A stretch of 64,000 bases of DNA, taken from contig OX327697.1 of NCBI GenBank assembly GCA_946807835.1, forward strand, positions 8,447,001 to 8,511,000, read 5' to 3'. Under the pieces are notes generated by a model. That model was not told the origin of the DNA. It was given only the letters and a program-made list of their open reading frames with translations, and did not search any database. Shown one piece after another: positions 11,410 through 24,548 of this stretch. Position 1 is the first letter of the stretch. Every line of letters begins with the position of its first letter. This stretch comes from Ailanthus altissimus. Its lineage: Eukaryota > Streptophyta > Magnoliopsida > Sapindales > Simaroubaceae. A program made the translations under genes and the position numbers.

Positions 11410-13105
11410 TTATTAGGGATAGTGCCCTAAAAGCATATATTTGTACTATTTTTATGAAATTAATAAAATTACAAATTTATATTTGAAAAGTATTTATAAT
11501 TTTATGACATAAATATCAAAACATTTCTTGTTTATTTATATAACCATAACTTTAGTATATAATTGTTATATACAAGAAGATTAAAATTATGGATAATAAA
11601 CAGAAAAATCAGTAATAAATTAATTAAAATTTAAGATCTTTAATTAAATATTACTAGTGCAGTCCACAGACATTTAAAATATAGTGATTTTATCCGAATC
11701 ACTAATGTAGTGACATTATGGTGGAGGCACTATATATCATATGATTAAATAGGACTGAACAAGACGTAATTTGAATTCTTATGTAAACTACCGTTATTAA
11801 TTAAGAATTTAAATAACATTAACTGATGATCATATGCAAATTAACCTTAATTCTAAGTGATCATTAACTCCTGTTTGTGTCATTATATCATTTGAAATAC
11901 TCATTATAGTTTGTCTAAAGAACATGCTAAAAACTTGTATTTTGGTGGCATAGTGAGATAAATAGTTGGAAATATGATTTACAAATATAAAATTCATTCA
12001 TTCCAAATGGAAGTTAGAAAGAAAGTTATTTTAAGGGTTAATTCTAGAATTGAATGGTTAGAGTGCTCAATTTGTAATAATGTTATAAATTAACTATTCA
12101 CTAGTGAATTAATAGTACTTAAGGATAAAGAAATAATTAGAGGAGTAAAACGGTAATTGATCTAGATCTAATTATGAACCATTTATGGAGGGTTGAATGG
12201 CTTGTAGAGATTAAATCAATTGACTACTCTATATTTTTTGAGTAAACTATATCTACAATTTTAAGAGTACAATTCTAAATTTTTAATGGAATAACACTAA
12301 AATTAATAAATTGAATTAATTAATTAAAGAGTTTAATTAATTATTCAAAATTTATTGGAGTTTGAAATTATAGGTCCGTACCCTAATACCACCTCTTCGT
12401 TATTACAGTGAACAATTAAAAAAATGATTATATTATTATACAAATTTTTTGTGTCTAGAAAATAGTTTTTAAATACGTATATTTTATATTTGGATAAAAT
12501 TAATTAATTAAGAATTAATTAATATAGATAATATCTTATTCAAATATAATTAAATATTTAATTTAAGAAATTAAATATATAAAATCTTAACGATAATTTT
12601 TGAAATTTTTAAAAAGATTTTATTTTAATTAGGTGTTTTCTTTTTTATAAAAGAGTAAAAGTCTACTAATTTTGAAAGTCTAATAATGCTCAATTGTTAG
12701 GTATTATATGTTAACTACAAAGAGTAGCACTCTATGTAGTTTATATTAATTAGGTCTCTTTTTAATATATAATAATTTAATTAATGAATGTTATAATTAA
12801 ATTATTATTTTAAAAAGAGAAGATTAACCTAAAGAGGAGACTCACATAAAAATACGTTAAACACACAAAATGCATTTTTTTTTCTTTAAAAGAAGAAAAA
12901 ATAGGAAACCCACTTTTTTTTTTACTGAGAACAAGGGGCTTAGTTTAGAATCCCTTGTTAGAAGAAAACCTAACTTGGATTCAGGTATATTTTTATTTCT
13001 GTTAATTTTTATTTATTTTAATATCAAATTCATATATTCATAAGATCCTATAATAAAAAATATTTTTATCTAATAAAAATAAAGATTAAAAAATTTTTGT
13101 TTTCT
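11410..13105. mobile_element. Probable inserted solo LTR (about 1.7 kb)
   Basis: The block starts near attagggatagtgccctaaaagca, an opening resembling a common Copia-type LTR start, and ends near tctattccactgca just before decayed Copia pol resumes. It is AT-rich and non-coding, with stretches such as agtgcagtccacagaca that suggest an LTR. Clean TG/CA ends and a target duplication could not be found, so limits and identity are tentative. Confidence 0.4.
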
Positions 13106-16100
13106 ATTCCACTGCATTTTGAATGTCATAACCACTCCAACATCGATGTCATGTACCATCATTTCAAAAGTGTATTTATGTAAAATTTTGGTGAATAAAT
13201 CCACAAAATCATCAATAGAGTACATATGTCTAACATTAATTTTATTCTTCTCTTAGGGATCATAAGTGTAAAAGAATTTTAGTATGATATGCTTGATTTT
13301 ATTACCTTTGATGTATCCTCATCTGATTTAAGAAATGTAATCAAAATTATCTTTATATATAGTTATTGGAGAAGTTTTAGTAGAAGATAATTCACATATT
13401 TTTTAAATACGATGGATGACTGATTATAGCTATATACACTCTCTAGTTGCTTTATGTAATGAAATAATTTCTACATGATTTTAGAAGATGGCAATAATAG
13501 TTTGCATTGTAGCTCTTTAAGAAATTGTTATGCCATTATAAGTAAAGGCATATCCTGTCTATGACTAGGCTTTATAGGCATCAGATAAATAACTTGTATC
13601 TGTATAACCAATAAGATTTAAATTTTGTGTTAGCTTATTAGAATAATATAATCTCAAATTTGTTAATTTATGAAAATAAAGAAAATATATTTATACTATT
13701 CCAATGTCTTTTGGTAGGTTAAGAACTAAATGTTGTCAATAAATTTATTGAAAATGTTATATCTAATTTAGTGCATTGTGTTAAATACAATAAAATACCA
13801 ATCACACTCAAATAAGGTACTTCGATACCAATTACCTCTATGTCTCCCATTTTTGAATGAATTTGATCATTTTTTAGATTAAGAGACTAAACTATCATAT
13901 TGTAAAATTTTAAAAAAAAATTCAAAATATTTTATTTGATGAATTAATATTCCATTTAAAACTGTGCTCGATCTACAAGATTATAACTAGAGATAGTATT
14001 TAATTTCCCCAAATCTTTTATCTTAAATTTAATTTTTAAATACCTAGCAATTTTATGGAGTTCTTCAGGAGTTCTAATTAGATTCATATCATCGATATAA
14101 AATACTATAATTACAAAGCCAAAAATCTAACTTCTTGATGAATAGACAAGGAGAAAGGGATTATTAATATATCCCTCTTTTACAAGTATTTACTAAGACA
14201 ATTATACCATATGCATCTAGGTTGCTACAACCTATATAGAGATTTGTATAATTTTATAAAATATATGTTACAATAGTGATTGAAATGCTTTAGGCATTCT
14301 AAATACTTTAAGGATTTTCATATAAATATTAAGATTAAGTGACCCATATAAGTAGGTTGTCACCATATCAATAAGATGAAGTTAAATTTTTCTGATACAG
14401 TCAAACTAATTAAGAATCGAAATATAATGGCATCCATTTCAAAAGAATAAGTCTCATCATAATCAATACCAAAGTCTTTGTGAGAAGCCTTGAGCAACAA
14501 CTCTAGCTTTATATCTCACAAGTTTATTTTTCTTATTACGTTTGTTTACAAAAATCTATTTGTATATAATGGGTTTGACACACTTTGGTGTTTGGATCAC
14601 AAGCTCAAATACTTCACATTTGGCTAAACAAGTTAATTATACTTAAATTACTTCTTTCTATTTTGGCCAATAATGTCTTAGTTTGCATTCATCAACAAAC
14701 AATGATTTAAAATCATAATTCATGATAACACATTATAAATGCAAACACATCATTAATATTTGTTTCTTTATTTCTAGCTACTTTTAAGACTTGAACTACT
14801 TTTGATACATGAATCACTTTTAGGGCTCTCATTATATCTTATGATCATTATGTTTTTTTAGAAGAGTTTTCAATTATAGGTTGAGCATTGTTTATATTAG
14901 GATTTTGATTTTGTATTTTTCTTTTCTATGAAACAAAATCATTTAAACCAAGTGGTCAACCACACTTTTAATGTGCAACAAACATTGACTCAGTTACCCT
15001 TTCAATAAGTTCTTCTTCCAAGATAACTACTCAGGCTGGTACATTAATAACTAGCACATATAAGTTGGTTTCTTTTGATGCAATTGTAAATGCATCAACC
15101 ATCTGATTTATAATTTACTACATATAAACTATCATGCACACTTTATTTTTATTTTGTAACATATGGGTTATTTTCTTGAATAATTCACACATGTTTTCCA
15201 AAAGAATTTTTTTCACTTCTAATGAAGGATAATTTGTCTCATCAAAACGACAATCTACAAAACATGTAGTAAACAAATCACTCGTTAAGGATTTTAAAAG
15301 CATGATCATAGATGGTAAGTTAAAACCTATATAAATTTTTAAACATCCTATCTTAATGCACTGAAGAGGTGCAATTAGAACTTTTATAGAATAAAAAGAT
15401 TACATGGATGGTATATATTAAGTTAATTACAAAACACCAGTTGCAATGTTTATATTCATGTTAAGTAGTTGGCCATAGGCATATTAATATGCTGTAACAA
15501 GAAAAATTGTATAACCCTATGCTAAAGTAGGTAATTGAGTACATAGTAGCAAAGTTCTTGTAATCATAAAAAAACTCTTAATAAATGATTATACCAACCC
15601 ATTATAGGTATGAATATGTGACACTTGATGTTAATTCCTATTGACATGCAGTAGTTATCATAGTCTTGAAAGTAGACTTACCAAAATTATCAAGACATAA
15701 GGTCTTGGTTGGGTAATCTGGAAACCATGCATGTAATCTGATAACCTGCACTAATAATTTAGCAAAATTAAGATGATATATAGTTGGCAAACAAATATGT
15801 GATCATCATGCAGATGCATTAATCAGGGCTATGAAGTAGCAAAATGATCTATTTGACAAGTTGATCGGTCTACAAATATCTCTCTAAACTCTCTGCAAAA
15901 ATTATGGAAATTCAAAGCCAAATTTAAAGGAGATGATCTAACAACTGTTTTACCCTGTAAACAAGTAGTGTAAATCTTATTGTTGGATAAATCTTTAATG
16001 ATTGTCCACAAGAATTTTTAGTAATTATTCTCATCATTGTTGATTAAGGATAGCTGAGATGGCCATGTTTGAGCATGAAAGTTTTTGGATATTTTACTTC

Positions 16101-16810
16101 TCATTTATAGTTACTTAGCTTTCAAATGCTTTGATCATTATATAATAAAATCCATATGAGAAACATTAAAAACTTCTTCAATATTTGCTTGTCTAGAGAC
16201 TTTGGAAGTAATTCAAAGATATTCCAAGTTATTTTCATTTATAGTCTATATATGGAAATTATTATGACAAATATATTTGAAGTTAATTAGGGATCCTTTT
16301 GATCTAGGTAAATACAAGGTATCATGGATGTACACTTTTGTGCCATTTGTTAAGAATATCATAGCTCTTCCAAAAGCCTCAATCAAGCTTGCAGAGCCTG
16401 ATATAATATTCATTTTCACTTTAACTAATATCAGATTTGAGAAATAATTCTTCTTTCAAAAGATTGTATGCATTATCGGACTATCTACTAGACATATCTC
16501 TCCATCTTTTTTGAGGACATATAATTCACTGTTTAAATCTGTATCCTTCTTGTACATAGAAGAAAATTATTAAATATCAAGATAATAACATATATTCACA
16601 TTTTTAAAAGAAACAACAATTAAAAGTTTGTGTGGGTATTTCCTTTTTAATGCTTAATGAAGATGGTGACAAAGGAATGTTTCTATTATTAAATGTGTTG
16701 CCAAGACTTTTAGAATCTAGATAAACTTCAACATCTAACATCCAAGATAAATAGTTCTCACTTGACATATCTAGAATGTCGAACTCAAGCTTTGTGAGAT
16801 TGAACATATA
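13106..16810 (-). pseudogene. Decayed Copia gag-pol
   Basis: Minus-strand pieces fall in Ty1/copia order. Gag start is at 16807-16604 (MFNLTKLEFDILD, NYLSWMLDVEVYLD). An integrase-region piece is at 16011-15829. The integrase tail is at 15309-15118 (LTSDLFTTCFVDCRFDET). RT lies around 14480-14090, with YDETYSFEMDAI, MVTTYLYGSLN and a catalytic YIDD at 14099-14088. RNase H is at 13680-13440 (GYTDTSYLSDAYKA, HVEIISLHKA). Stops and frameshifts are spread through all parts and a large part between gag and integrase is missing, so no function is expected. Confidence 0.8.
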
Positions 16811-17113
16811 GTCTTCAACTTCTTCTAAATCATTCTTCGAATCCTTAAAGGTCTTTAAATTCTTGAGCTTTGAATTTCAAATAGTATATATCATTTCAAA
16901 TAATATATATATCTTCTTCTTTGTCTTCAGAATACAGATCAAGAAAATAAGAAGATGTTATATAATACAATAAAAAATATAAACTAATCCTTAACTTTTG
17001 ATGTGGAGATTTCAATTAAATGGCAACCATATAGCAGACTCATAAGAATAATTATATTATATATGAGAGTATAAGGAGATATGAGATACCTCCTAGAGTA
17101 AAGTCTAGTGTTA

Positions 17114-17440
17114 ATAACATATTATAAATGTAAAGCTAAAATGAATAAATAGAGATAATGAGAATTGAAGAAATTGCAAGAGTTGATATTAAAGCTTTTG
17201 GAAGAGCACTTCAATTTGCTCATATAGCCTACTTACAAGATAATTAACTTGTCTATTTATAAGCCTCCTTATTAATAAATTTTTAATATAATAATCTAAA
17301 GAAATAAATTAGGTACATGGAAATAAAAAAACAATGATTACTAAGCTTTTGTCTTCTTAGTCCTTCAAGGAAAATAAATTTTTTAATTAAAAGCTTAGTA
17401 TGTTTTTTACTAACTTAGTTTTCTTTTCTCTTTGGTGGAG
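17114..17440 (-). mobile_element. Copia element, 5' LTR remnant
   Basis: Direct-repeat partner of 10715-11066. On the minus strand it begins near TGCAATCATCTCCACC, upstream of the gag start at 16807, so it is the 5' LTR. Divergence from its partner suggests an old insertion. Confidence 0.6.
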
Positions 17441-17759
17441 ATGATTGCAATATTTATGTATTTAATAAAATATACCTTTCATAATGATGATGTATATTAT
17501 TTTATTATTAAAAAATAAAAGTAGTAAATCTTTTAAACTTAAAAATTTATTAAAAATTTAGGTAGGATTGGGTAAACTTTCCACTCCTGAATCGATCTGA
17601 TCGATTCATCCTAAAAATTTCAGGTCGGTTTAAGAATGAAAATGATATTTGAGACAAATCAGGATAGAATTCTGTCCCGATTAAGTCAAGTTAGGTCGGA
17701 TCGGGTTCAATTTGAGAAATTTCATAACCAAATGGAAAATTTCTCGAACAGTGAAATAA

Positions 17760-18343
17760 AAAAAGAAAATTTAATAGAATTAAAATTGAGATTATAAAAT
17801 TAATAGAATTGAAATTGAATTTGGGATTGAAATATAAAATTTAATAGAATTGAAATTGGGATTAGGAGTATAAAATTTAATAAAAATGGAGTTGGGATTT
17901 AGATTATAAAATTTAAAAGAATTAGAATTGGGATTGGAATTATAAAATTTAATAAAATTAGAATTGAGATTAATAAAATTTAAGGGAATTGGGATTAAGA
18001 TTGAGATTATAAAATTTAATAGAACTGGAATTGGAATTAGAATTGGAATTGGGATTATAAAATTTAATGAAATTGGGATTGAAATTATAAAATTAATAGA
18101 ATTGGAATTGAGATTAGGATTGGGATTGAGATTGAAATTATAAAATTTAATAGAATTAGAACTGGAATTGGAATTATACAATTTAATAGAATTGGAATTG
18201 GGATTGGATTATAAAATTTATTGGAATCGGAATTCAAATTAGAATTAGGATTATAACATTTAATAAAATTAGAATTGAGATTAGAATTATAAAATTTAAT
18301 GGAATAGGAATTAGAATTAGAATTATAAGATTTAATAGAATTG
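17760..18343. repeat. AT-rich minisatellite, left part
   Basis: Imperfect units of about 30-36 bp built on tataaaatttaatagaattgg plus variable runs of aattgggatt/aattagaatt. The minus-strand open frames over it (17792-18181 and 18085-18366, Asn/Ser/Pro/Ile-rich) are products of the repeat and not genes. The same repeat in the same orientation continues at 44323-44720, on the far side of the MULE. Confidence 0.85.
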
Positions 18344-18353
18344 AAATTAGAAT
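18344..18353. repeat. MULE target site duplication, left
   Basis: AAATTAGAAT, identical to 44313-44322. MULEs usually make 9-bp duplications and sometimes 10-bp ones. The repeat background makes a chance match easier, but both copies abut the TIR tips exactly. Confidence 0.8.
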
Positions 18354-18452
18354 GGGATAAAGACAATTTTACCCTAATGTTTTGGGATAATTGACAACTT
18401 TACCCCGATTAGATATAAAATACCCACATTTACCCTAATCCGTTATTTTTTC
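18354..18452 (+). repeat. MULE left TIR
   Basis: GGGATAAAGACAATTTTACC... is the inverse of 44212-44312 with about 8 mismatches in 100 by eye. It contains repeated ttaccctaat words. Confidence 0.88.
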
Positions 18453-20044
18453 CCTTTCAGTTGGATGGAAAATCAACTTTCAATGTTATTTTACCATTTT
18501 GCCCACAACATGTAAAAACGTGAGAATTTATGAAAATTTGTGATAGCCATATCAACAAAAAGTGGGATATTACCCAAAAATTTTGTTTGTTTCCTAAAAG
18601 TAAAATATCATTAAAATTACTAATGTGCCTAACAAAAGAAGCTGTTTTGAAAACAAATCAGTTAAATTACTATTTTACCCTTGAGAATTAGCTTTTTTAT
18701 TTACCGTCGAAAAAGTAAATTTAATTACTTTATGACCATTACATTTGAGTCATATATAACCTACTTTTGTTTACATTTATTTCTGTACTTCAGTTTTATG
18801 CAAAACAACAATCAATTTCTTCACTTGTTTACAACCACAAAAATTCGAATATATTACAGCAAATAAACTGAAGCTCAATACTATCCATTCTTTGCTAATA
18901 TTTCAGCCCAAAACATATCTAAAATACATCCAAGTATTACTAGTCTTTCTACCAAAAATACTCACCCAAAATACATCCAACATGTGCTAATACAAGCACA
19001 CTGTCTTACATCCAAATTTAGCCAACAAATTAGTAAACACAACTAAAATAAAACTAATTTTATCCTATTTACATAGCCAAAATTTAATCAACGAAATTAT
19101 GTTTTACCATCAAAGAATACTCTTTCAAAAGACTGTATTACAACCAAAATCACCCTAAAAATGCAGTAACACTCCAGAAACTCGATCAAGTCTAGCAACA
19201 ACCTACACAGAAACAACTTGGACAGAATTAATGGGGTGCTCATAAAATTCAACAATCGAAGTGCAAATGTAATGTTCGTTCTGCTGTTAGAATTTTTGAG
19301 TCAAAATGGCAGCAACATAAATTGAATTTCTACTGTGTGAATGGTGAGTGTGACTACAAGTGATTTTGGGAACCTATAATGATGATTTACATCCAAGCAT
19401 TAGTCATATGAAAGAATATTAGGATGTGATTTAGCATCTAATAAATTTAATCAACAAAACATGTCAATGCAACGAGAAAGCATATGTTGGAATATCAGAA
19501 TCTCTTAAAAATCTATACAAGTTATATTTTAGATGCATGCAAAGGAAATGCAAGTTTTATAGGTTTTGGAAGCCAGTACATGAGAAGTTCAATACAAGTG
19601 CCATTTTTGATGATATGCAACATACAATCAGTAGTAACTCTATGCGCGAGGAAAGTGTGTGTAATTTATATAACATGGATGAACTAGCACTTCAAAACAT
19701 ATGTCAACAGTGAGATGGAATCAGCAAACAGTGGCTTCTCAGTATCACAATCATAGTTTTGTTTTTCTATATTAGGCTTTTGTTTGGGGCTGACAACAAG
19801 GTGTTCATGCATGTATTGTAATAATTAACACAAAAAATTAGCATATATAGAAGAAACTGTACTGATGACTTTATTTATCACCAATCCTGTTTACTGGATA
19901 CTGTGAGGTTCTATTGTGGCTCCTGCAATTAAAAAAAAAAAGTTTGATTAGGATAAACCTATGGGGTAGAATTGGTATTATGTCATGGACAGTAAACAAA
20001 TGAGAAAATTCATATCATATTTTAGTAACAAGACTTGTGGATGT
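18453..20044. mobile_element. MULE non-coding DNA, 3' side of transposase
   Basis: No gene is seen between the left TIR and the transposase stop. Short frames at 18681-18866 and 19484-19687 have no recognisable features. Confidence 0.6.
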
Positions 20045-20151
20045 TTAAGACTTGCAACTCCTTTTATTATGGCCAAAAGTATTATATTTGCCACATTTGA
20101 CAGTGCCTATTGTCTTCAAATCTAACTTATCCAACCTTTTAGTTCGATCCT
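20045..20151 (-). pseudogene. MULE transposase, C-terminal end
   Basis: Reads DRTKRLDKLDLKTIGTVKCG then KYNTFGHNKRSCKS and TAA (20047-20045). The tail is a degenerate CCHC knuckle (KCGKYN-FGHNKRSC) as at the C-terminus of mudrA-type transposases. It continues exactly from 40844, where element A interrupts the gene, proving that element A sits inside this gene. Confidence 0.85.
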
Positions 20152-21696
20152 TATTTACGCTCAAAATATAATATGGCTATCGTAGTATAGATTGAGGTAT
20201 AGATCACATGAGGAAGCTTTTGGCAAAATAGGTTGGTGAAGTAAAATATTAAAGCAATAGCAAAGGAGAAAATTAATTAATTGGTTTAAATAGATGAGAT
20301 AAAATTATCTCTGAATTGAGAGAAATGTCTTATGATGATGCAAGCAAGGCTTCGAGAATCACAATTATACTTTATAAATATACTCTACACTTTGATTCAA
20401 TGTTTATGACTTAATTGAAAGTTTCACAGCCCAAACAATTAATCGGAAGATATGTAAAATATTGTACATTTGATAGCATATATATTTGAGATGACTAAAC
20501 TATTTACAAACATTAACACAAATCATGTTCATTTATACAAGTTATTTAAGATCGACAATATATTATTTTGACAATATTGCAGTAAAAGATTAACTTGAAT
20601 ATCAAACAATTATTGTCGTTACATGTTATCCAAGATCGATAATATATCGATTGACAATATTGCAGTAAAAGATTAACATGTAAAATAATGTAACCAATAA
20701 AAATTATAATTCAACAAGATCACATAAAAAATGCATGACTGAAAATATATGAAACATGAGAATTATAACCTCTGAATTATAGAAAAATACTAGATAAGAG
20801 TTTAAGCACAAATAACTTACAAACATTTATAGCTCTTGACAAAAAATCAAAGTATAGAAGTAGATTTATTACACATAAAAGTTCATCTCTTAGAACTCTA
20901 GCCTAGATTACAAGGCATGTTAATGAGAATCAAATAACATAGAGAATTATCTAGTCTTATAAATGTCCTAAGAGTGTCCTTATATAGGCAATGAATGAAA
21001 AAATGTTAAGTGTGACTTCAATAATTTAGGCCAACCACTCGTTCACTCACTTGTAGCACATTTTTGATAATGTAAATGATCGATGTAGCCTTTTTAGCCG
21101 ACATAAAAGTTGTAGCATCTTGTCTCTTATTTCCATAGGCACTAGATTCATGCAAATTGGATGATTATCCAATGCGATATGGGCAAAATGCCAAAGATAT
21201 GTCAGATTTTGGCCAACAACCCCTTTACCCATTTGCAATACAATTTGGTCCATGATAACGGCTAATTTGGACTTTATCATCAACATAAGAGTTGTTGATA
21301 ATTGAGTCATTATTTCACAACTTCAATAATTATACCAATTAGGTATGTATTTTGTAAAATACGATCCAAATACGTGAGATGGGCAAGCTGAGCAAAAGTT
21401 GTAATCCAATTATGTTGTATCCTAATTTTGGCCCATAAAATGTTAGATTTGACTTTTCAACTGTTCTTCAAGTTTATGTAAGATTGAGTCATGTCACTTT
21501 AAGTTCAAGAATTTATTTATTTCAATTTCTACATTGAGAGTTACGTCCCTTTTACCTAAACCTATGCAAATAATATTCATTAATCACAATTTAAGGAGAA
21601 CACTTTATTTCAAGCTAAAAATACAAAAGTGCTAAAATTAGTAACATTAAATGGTGACTAAATCTCTAATAAATATGCATTTTTATGTGTTCATCA
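20152..21696 (-). mobile_element. Element A 3' LTR
   Basis: On the minus strand it starts TGATGAACACATAAAAATGC and ends GAGCGTAAATA, where the final CA has become TA. It is the direct partner of 39289-40843. Two pairs of short internal repeats (gacaatat...attgcagtaaaagatta) occur near 20550-20680. Confidence 0.9.
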
Positions 21697-23074
21697 TAGC
21701 CCCTAACCATCTTATTGCTAGTCTTTAGCAATTCAAGCATAAATAGAATATGCAAAACTACCCAAGCATTTCAAATTAAAAGTCTGTTCAAGATCACTAT
21801 TGCTATTATAGTTTTTCAATTATAACTTTTAAAAATTGTGTATGTGTGAACTAAGCCGTAACCATTCTACCACAAGCCATAACAGATATAGCCTTGAGAA
21901 TTTCTCCAAGTAAAAGCCTCAATTCCATATCCTCACAAGTGTATGATTGTTTAAAATGTTATGATTTCTCTCATAGAGTTGAAAAACAGTTAAGCACTCT
22001 AGAAAAAGTCAATTTTAAGGATAGACATACAAACTAACATTGATTCAAAGATAGGAAAATTAATCATTTTAGAAATCAATTATTCTTGACATGCACCAGA
22101 TTTAAGACTTCAATTGTCTTGTGAGAATAATACAAATATAGCTTGGTGAGAAAATTACTTTACAAAATATTTGTCTTCTAAAATTTGAATGAAGACTTTA
22201 TTAAACTGAATTGATTCTTTTTTTTTTTTGTATTTTGCTTTCTTTTTTTTAAGAATACAAGGGAGCATTACAAAAGTTTCTCACCAAAATATATTATACA
22301 CAAATGCAACCAACTTGTTTCTTAATTCAAATAATATCAATCTAAACAAAATTAACTAATTCAAAGGATCAATAAAGGTTCATAAGCTGTTTTCCCAACC
22401 TTTTCACTTACTCACAAACGATATGTGAGATTAGAAAAATATATACTTAAATATGAAAATTCTCTTGACTATATAAATTGAATCATCCATCTTACCACAA
22501 GCCTTAATATTGTGCTCAAAAATATTTTAGAAGTCATTCTTTAGTAACCTAAATAGAAATAGTGACTCAACCTAAACAATTTTGAAATCATACCTAGGTA
22601 AAAAAGGAAATTCCTTTATACAAGAATTACCAAGACTACAAGCAAAATAACAATGCATGAAATATAAAACACAATAACAACAAATTAGTTAAAATACATT
22701 TTAAAAGTTGAAAATAAAACTCCTTACTCTGCCATTCTAATTTGACCTAGAATGCGTCTCAAGAGTTCAAGAATAAACTATTTACTTTGCCATTTTAATC
22801 AAATGTCAGACCCCATTATCTCTTTTTTATTTTATTTTATTTTTTTGAATGCAAAATACAATTTATGTCTACTATCCTCCCCCTAAACCAGATGAAACAT
22901 TGTCCTCAATGTTTAAATAGAAAAAGATAAAGTATATGAGACATTACCTGAAACGTCAGTTATTCGAAAGAAACAATCCTAAGAGACACTTAAGTAAATA
23001 TAAACTAAAATAATGATGTTGATAAATAAATAAAACAAAGAAAACTTTACAAAAGAAGTGTTAGATCCAATTTT
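21697..23074 (-). mobile_element. Element A 3' non-coding region
   Basis: Non-coding region between the LOG copy and the 3' LTR. The purine tract ggttaggggc (minus, about 21710-21698) touches the 3' LTR and is the probable polypurine primer. A second purine run, ggtttagggggaggatagta (minus, about 22896-22876), lies upstream and may be an additional plus-strand priming site. Confidence 0.6.
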
Positions 23075-23686
23075 TACTTGTCCATTGACCAATCTATTCG
23101 AGTTATTGTTGGGTTAGGTTCGTAGGTTACTGCCTGTAATTTATTAATCAATTCATCCGCATTGGTAGTAGAAACGAGGATCTATCGCGCCGAATGTGAA
23201 ATAAAATTATGTTCCACAACTTGATCAAGAAAACAGAGTAAACAATCAAAATAGTTATTAACATTCAACAAATCTATGGGTTTTCGATAGATATTCAGTT
23301 GGGTCCAAGAAGCAATTTGAAAGATTTCTTCCAAGGTACCAAAACCATCTATTAAAGCAATAAAAGTGTATGCATTGTAAAGCATTCTAGCTATACGTTC
23401 ACGCATGGATGAGACATAATTCTTCCCCTATTATTTTCCCAGTCAAGTTTTCCACAGCTAAAACTATATGAATAATACCTAAAACTTGACTTCCTCCTAA
23501 ATGTTCAGCTGTTGACACACACCCCATTAACCCAAGGCTACCCCCTCTATAAATCAAATGAATTTTTCTTGCAGCTAATACTTTTCTTAGGTTTTTTGCT
23601 GCCTCTACAAACACTTTATTTTTCCCAGGACTAGATCCACAAAATACATATATATTTCAAAATTATTGAATTGAGGTTTCCTCTAT
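23075..23686 (-). pseudogene. Intronless LOG (cytokinin phosphoribohydrolase) copy
   Basis: LOG enzymes release active cytokinin bases from nucleotide precursors in one step. Read on the minus strand, the copy runs from a lost start (ATG now ATA at 23686-23684) through VFCGSSPGKNKVFVEAAKNL, LGLMGCVSTAEHLGGSQVLG and MRERIARMLYNAYTF to GFGTLEEIFQIASW and a tail ending DWSMDK and TAA (23077-23075). That is about 203 codons against roughly 210-215 in the family. There are no introns, although plant LOG genes have several, so it derives from mRNA. Damage: two stops near the N-terminus, a 2-bp deletion just before MRERIARM, one stop after ISHSAR, and loss of key residues (YGGGS to YRGGS, PGG to IDG in the catalytic PGGxGT motif). 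It is not functional. Confidence 0.85.
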
Positions 23687-23930
23687 ACTACACTCACCTT
23701 TATCTTAATATATGAAAATAAAGAAACCGAGGTGTTTTATTTATAGAGTACCAAATGATAGCAACAATTTTGGTAACACGACAAGTTTTCAGAAGAGAGT
23801 TAAAAATAAAACACAAATATTTAAAGATAATGACCTACATGCATTATTTAACCAAAAGATTTTAATTTAATACATTTATATGAGTAGCCTTACTATTCAT
23901 AAAATAAATTTTGAAATTAAAACACATATT

Positions 23931-24548
23931 TTACAGGTAGTTGTGATTGCGGCTCACATTTTCCTCTGGTTTTACGTCCAATAATGGCTTAAACACCCTC
24001 TATGGGTCGGGGATAAGCTTCTTATCCAATTTTCTTATAAATTGGCAAACATGGTCTTTTGGAGTCAGATTCTTGAGACTATACTGTTGATGTTTATTTT
24101 TGAATTTATTCCATAAATTGAGAAGTTCACGTTGCACGAGCCCATAAAGATGCGTCTCAAGAGTCAATAAAATATCATCCAAAGACTCCTTACTCAGTCC
24201 ATCCTTAATGCACTGAATTTTGTCTTCTCGATTTCTAGATGTAAATTCTAAATAACGATAACTCCGGTTACAATTTCATCGAGCACATTTATGACAGACT
24301 TGTAACCTCTTTGCTCGTCGCCTTTTGGCATAAGAGCTTCTTCCAAGACTAGGCATTAAAGAAACAAAATCGTTTGCAGACTCATCAGCTAATCGAACAT
24401 TGGCTTCTATTAACCAACGAATATCCACAGGGATATTACTCAACATCAATAGCCTTAGTCTTTCACACCGTGCTTTGTAAATCTTAAGTAGAGTATTTTG
24501 AGGCAATGAAGGAAAGTGTTTTTTAAGATTAGTAAGAATGCGATCCAT
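23931..24548 (-). pseudogene. Unidentified ~205-codon ORF, two in-frame stops
   Basis: A single reading frame runs from ATG (24548) to TAA (23933-23931), interrupted only by TGA (24278-24276) and TAG (24002-24000). The product is basic: MDRILTNLKKHFPSLPQ, RLRLLMLSNIPVDIRWLIEA, then RRAKRLQVCHKCAR-stop-NC, a Cys cluster (C-x2-C...C), then LDDILLTLETHLYGL and a C-terminal FKPLLDVKPEENVSR. No transmembrane segment or known catalytic motif is seen. The frame is preserved with only two point stops, so it was coding until fairly recently. It lies between the pol stop (24830) and the LOG copy, same strand. It may be an extra ORF of this retrotransposon lineage or a second captured host gene; I do not recognise it. 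Confidence 0.6.

Noticed and set aside
17792..18366. Two long minus-strand frames rich in Asn, Ser, Pro and Ile
   Set aside because: They are translations of the AT-rich minisatellite and have no start context or conserved motif.
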